64,000 nucleotides of DNA from Endomychus coccineus (Eukaryota > Arthropoda > Insecta > Coleoptera > Endomychidae). Both the position numbers and the translations under genes were made by a program. Positions 61,131 through 64,000 of this stretch are shown piece by piece (positions within the stretch are counted from its first letter, which is position 1; every line of letters begins with the position of its first letter). Location of the stretch: the NCBI GenBank assembly GCA_958510875.1, contig OY294072.1:4446501-4510500 (forward strand). Direction: 5' to 3'. The notes beneath the pieces are model-generated. The model was not told where the DNA came from and ran no database searches. It saw nothing but the letters and a program-made list of their open reading frames with translations.

Positions 61131-64000
61131 CAACTTTGGACAAGAAAAAGCTAAATGAGGCGAGCAGAGCGAGCCTGTAATATGGTCGAAATGTGAACTT
61201 TGAACCTTTTAAAAGGTCGTGATAGCACCAAACCGGGTCAAAAACTCTTCTGAAATAGTTAATTTTCCGTAAATCGAATGACGTTCACGTGAGGAGCCCG
61301 TAGCTGGCGAGTTGAAAAAGTGAAAACTTTCGGTACCTTATACGGTTTTACGACCACTTTTCGCGTGCCGTTTTCGCTCCATGTCGTTAGATTTTCATCG
61401 GGGCCGTTGCTTAGGCACATTTTCGGGCCCCAAAATGTCGATTAAATACGAAAATTTAATTCAAATAGAAACAGGTACTCTCAGGTCTCAGCTATGCACG
61501 TCTGACGTGCGAAGCATCAAAGGGAATTTTCTAGCTACTAAAATATACGCGAAGCGGGTAAAAGCTAGCGGCCCATAGCAAAAAAGACTTTATTACAACT
61601 GGCGCCGCTCGCACGGGACAAGGAACGGCCTCAAATTAACAAGACCGAGGTAAAATGTATAAACTCTAACTGAAGCGTAGCGATCTCCTCGAGGCATTTA
61701 TCAAAATGTTTCCGTTTGTAACTAATTACATAGGACATCTGGCCTTCATGCAATGGTGGTTTTATACAATTCGAACCTCCTAATTTCGATAGGCCAAGTG
61801 AAAATCCCGGAGCTTCACGCGCCAAAGACTTGTGTGTGTTTCAACGTTCGTATAAAATTGCGAAATTTCGTACTTTCAGAAACTTCAAATTAATTAATCT
61901 GACACAAGATTTGGGGATATTTTTATTCAAATCCATTCGGTACCAATCTTTGTCGGCCATATTTAAAAATATCTTGGAGGAATTTTTTTATCGAAAAGTA
62001 AAGCCTCTACGTTCAATTAAAATTCACCATCGGGAAGATCGTCATCGATTTACTCCGGGTGAACTTTGGTGGTTGTTTTTGGCACCCCTAAAAATGCCGC
62101 TAAGTACCTTAAAATAAATCGTGAAGATTTGACGTCGTTTGACGACAATCTAGATGATAATTTACGAAAATGATCAATTTCGGGGGTGTTTGTATGATGA
62201 AATGAAGTATAAGCAATAATAAAAGCTGTATACGGCGTATAAGTGTCCAAAATGGTCCATGGACGAAGATATCCTTCCTAGGGCTACAAGTACATTTCTA
62301 CATCTATAGACTATTGGGGCCCACTGAAATCAGATCTACGGACGTGAATTCCATTAAAATGAGCACGAACAGACCTCTATGGTCTCACACGATGGTGTCT
62401 ACCCGTATTAACTATCTGTCAGATGTATATCGTAAACATCATGTTTCCGTTCAAAAGTACTTGAATATGATATAAATCGAGGTCCTCATCTATCAAAAAA
62501 CTCTCTAAAAGTAAGTCTAACCAATGTTTAACAGTAGCGCTAACATATTTGATTTTAGATATGAAGATACAAATCATTTATCAACGTTTAACCTACACAC
62601 ATATTCTTGAACAAATTAAAGTTCATAGGGATTGAAAGAAACATAAAAACGATTTGGAAAGGTATCTACATCATCTACGAGAAGGGTACAATAAATTTTC
62701 GAGGGAAATAACAAGATATCTGTCATATTCTACTATACACGTGGCATCGTCCAGAGTTATGTAGCACCACGAACATTGGATTCACTCATAATTAGTTCAA
62801 ATTCATAGTACAAGCCTTTCAAAGTATTCAAATAATGTTATTTTAGTTACAATAAATACATTTTCATATATGTGTATGGTTTATTATGTTTCAGGATCTA
62901 AATTGTCATTTCACATTTTCAACGTAGATCCAAGGTTATGATATAATAGCATCTTTTAGGAATCGGATGCTAATTAGGCCTAAATCATATGAAATAAAGG
63001 AAGGAAAAGATGTATACAAGAGTATTTCATATGTTATTGGAAAGAAAAGCATTCTTAATGTTCAATTTACATGATGTATCATTTTATACATATGTCAGTT
63101 GGAGGAAAAATTTCACCAAAACTGATGTTACATGCATGAAAATGATTATAAAAGTGTTAAACAATCAATATGCTACCACAAGGTATACTTTCAACAAAGT
63201 GTACATCACTTTATGGATGTTATACAATATTGAGAGATATGACGGAAATACATTCAAAGGATAGATGGTACAGTTTCGATACTTTAAATTGAGCTTTGCA
63301 AATGTATATATGAAAAGGATAAAGGTAGGAGGAAAACTTAATAATGAAATGCACCCTTTTTCTTCATTATTCCTAGCATAAGTATATCAGATTCGAAGCT
63401 GGAAAGAGAAAAAATGCTTCCTCAACGGGTAGTAGATTTTTTATAACATAACTTTCTCAGAGACTATCTAGCAATAAAAATGGATGTGTTCAAACTTGCT
63501 TGAGACCTGTAGGTACAAACGAAACACAATTGCATTTTGCAAGTTACTAATAGGAATAAATTCTGTATCTTTGTATTTATAACAAAAAGGGTAAATCGAA
63601 CAGTTTTAAGACTGGGAATTGGTTTTTACAATGGTTCTACTACCGATATGTTTGAGAAATCTTTTCGAATGGTATACTAAGAAGGTGTATCCTTAAGGTA
63701 GCTCAAAAGAGAATGTCATTCTGCTTCAGATAGACAAAATGCTCAGGTTTCTTCAACGACTTATAGATTTTTTTATAAAATAGCTTCTTCTCATTTCTCA
63801 GATAATGTAATTTGGATTGAAAATAGTGTGAGTAGCTGTTTGAGCTATGAACAAATAGAAGTCAATTGTAGGTAGCATGTTGAGAAAATACATAATTTCA
63901 AATTGGCACAATATTTATTAATTAACATTATAAGAAGGAATACCCTCCTACATACTGGTTCTATTTAGGTACTTTTTTACTGGGAAACTTTTCCAAATGA
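60870..64000 (+). repeat. R repeat, copy R9 (runs off the window)
   Basis: Near-identical to R2 (15,620-18,666) including the triple AGCGGGGCGTA word (60,992-61,031), the short minus-strand frame 61631-61825 and the plus-strand frame 63010-63264. The right end is cut only by the window edge. Confidence 0.85.

Overview
The window looks like repeat-dense, AT-rich nuclear DNA of an arthropod, most likely an insect. The reasons are spliced genes with short GT-AG introns, AATAAA polyadenylation signals, LINE, LTR, mariner-type and Helitron elements packed together, and no bacterial-style operons. The species cannot be named from the sequence; a beetle is only a guess. No ordinary housekeeping gene is recognisable. 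Almost everything is mobile DNA, much of it broken.

Layout. 1-6447: a Ty3/gypsy-type LTR element on the minus strand with decayed gag and a pol cut off at the start of reverse transcriptase; its left LTR is fused to an inverted LTR copy, giving a ~730 bp-arm palindrome. 6448-8390: nested debris of a BEL/Pao element, a jockey-like LINE and a mariner-type transposase with DD41D spacing. 8395-26636: tandem or near-tandem copies of a 2.4-3.4 kb repeat (here 'R repeat') interrupted by LINE fragments. 26637-39985 and 45752-59440: two directly repeated copies (A and B) of a ~13.5 kb block carrying a Helitron. 39986-45751 and 59441-64000: more R repeat.

Each Helitron block has the same plan. A small three-exon gene on the minus strand encodes a 93-94 aa protein with a GGTVNI motif, an Arg/Gly-rich basic stretch, a Pro-Glu repeat stretch and an acidic tail. 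After a spacer comes a divergent eight-exon plus-strand gene encoding a ~1,590 aa Rep (HUH)/Pif1-helicase protein. A jockey-like LINE sits inside intron 3 of that gene, and a short ORF with one membrane segment lies downstream. Helitron copy A carries a frameshift and several stops. Copy B carries only two visible nonsense codons, and its helicase half is open.

The best candidate for something undescribed is the small divergent gene. It was found by joining exons too short to stand out as ORFs. Splice sites, intron phases, total reading frame and polyA signal are kept in both copies although the protein and DNA have diverged strongly, and many of the shared residues carry silent changes. Its link to the Helitron (second Helitron gene, captured host gene or bystander) is inference.
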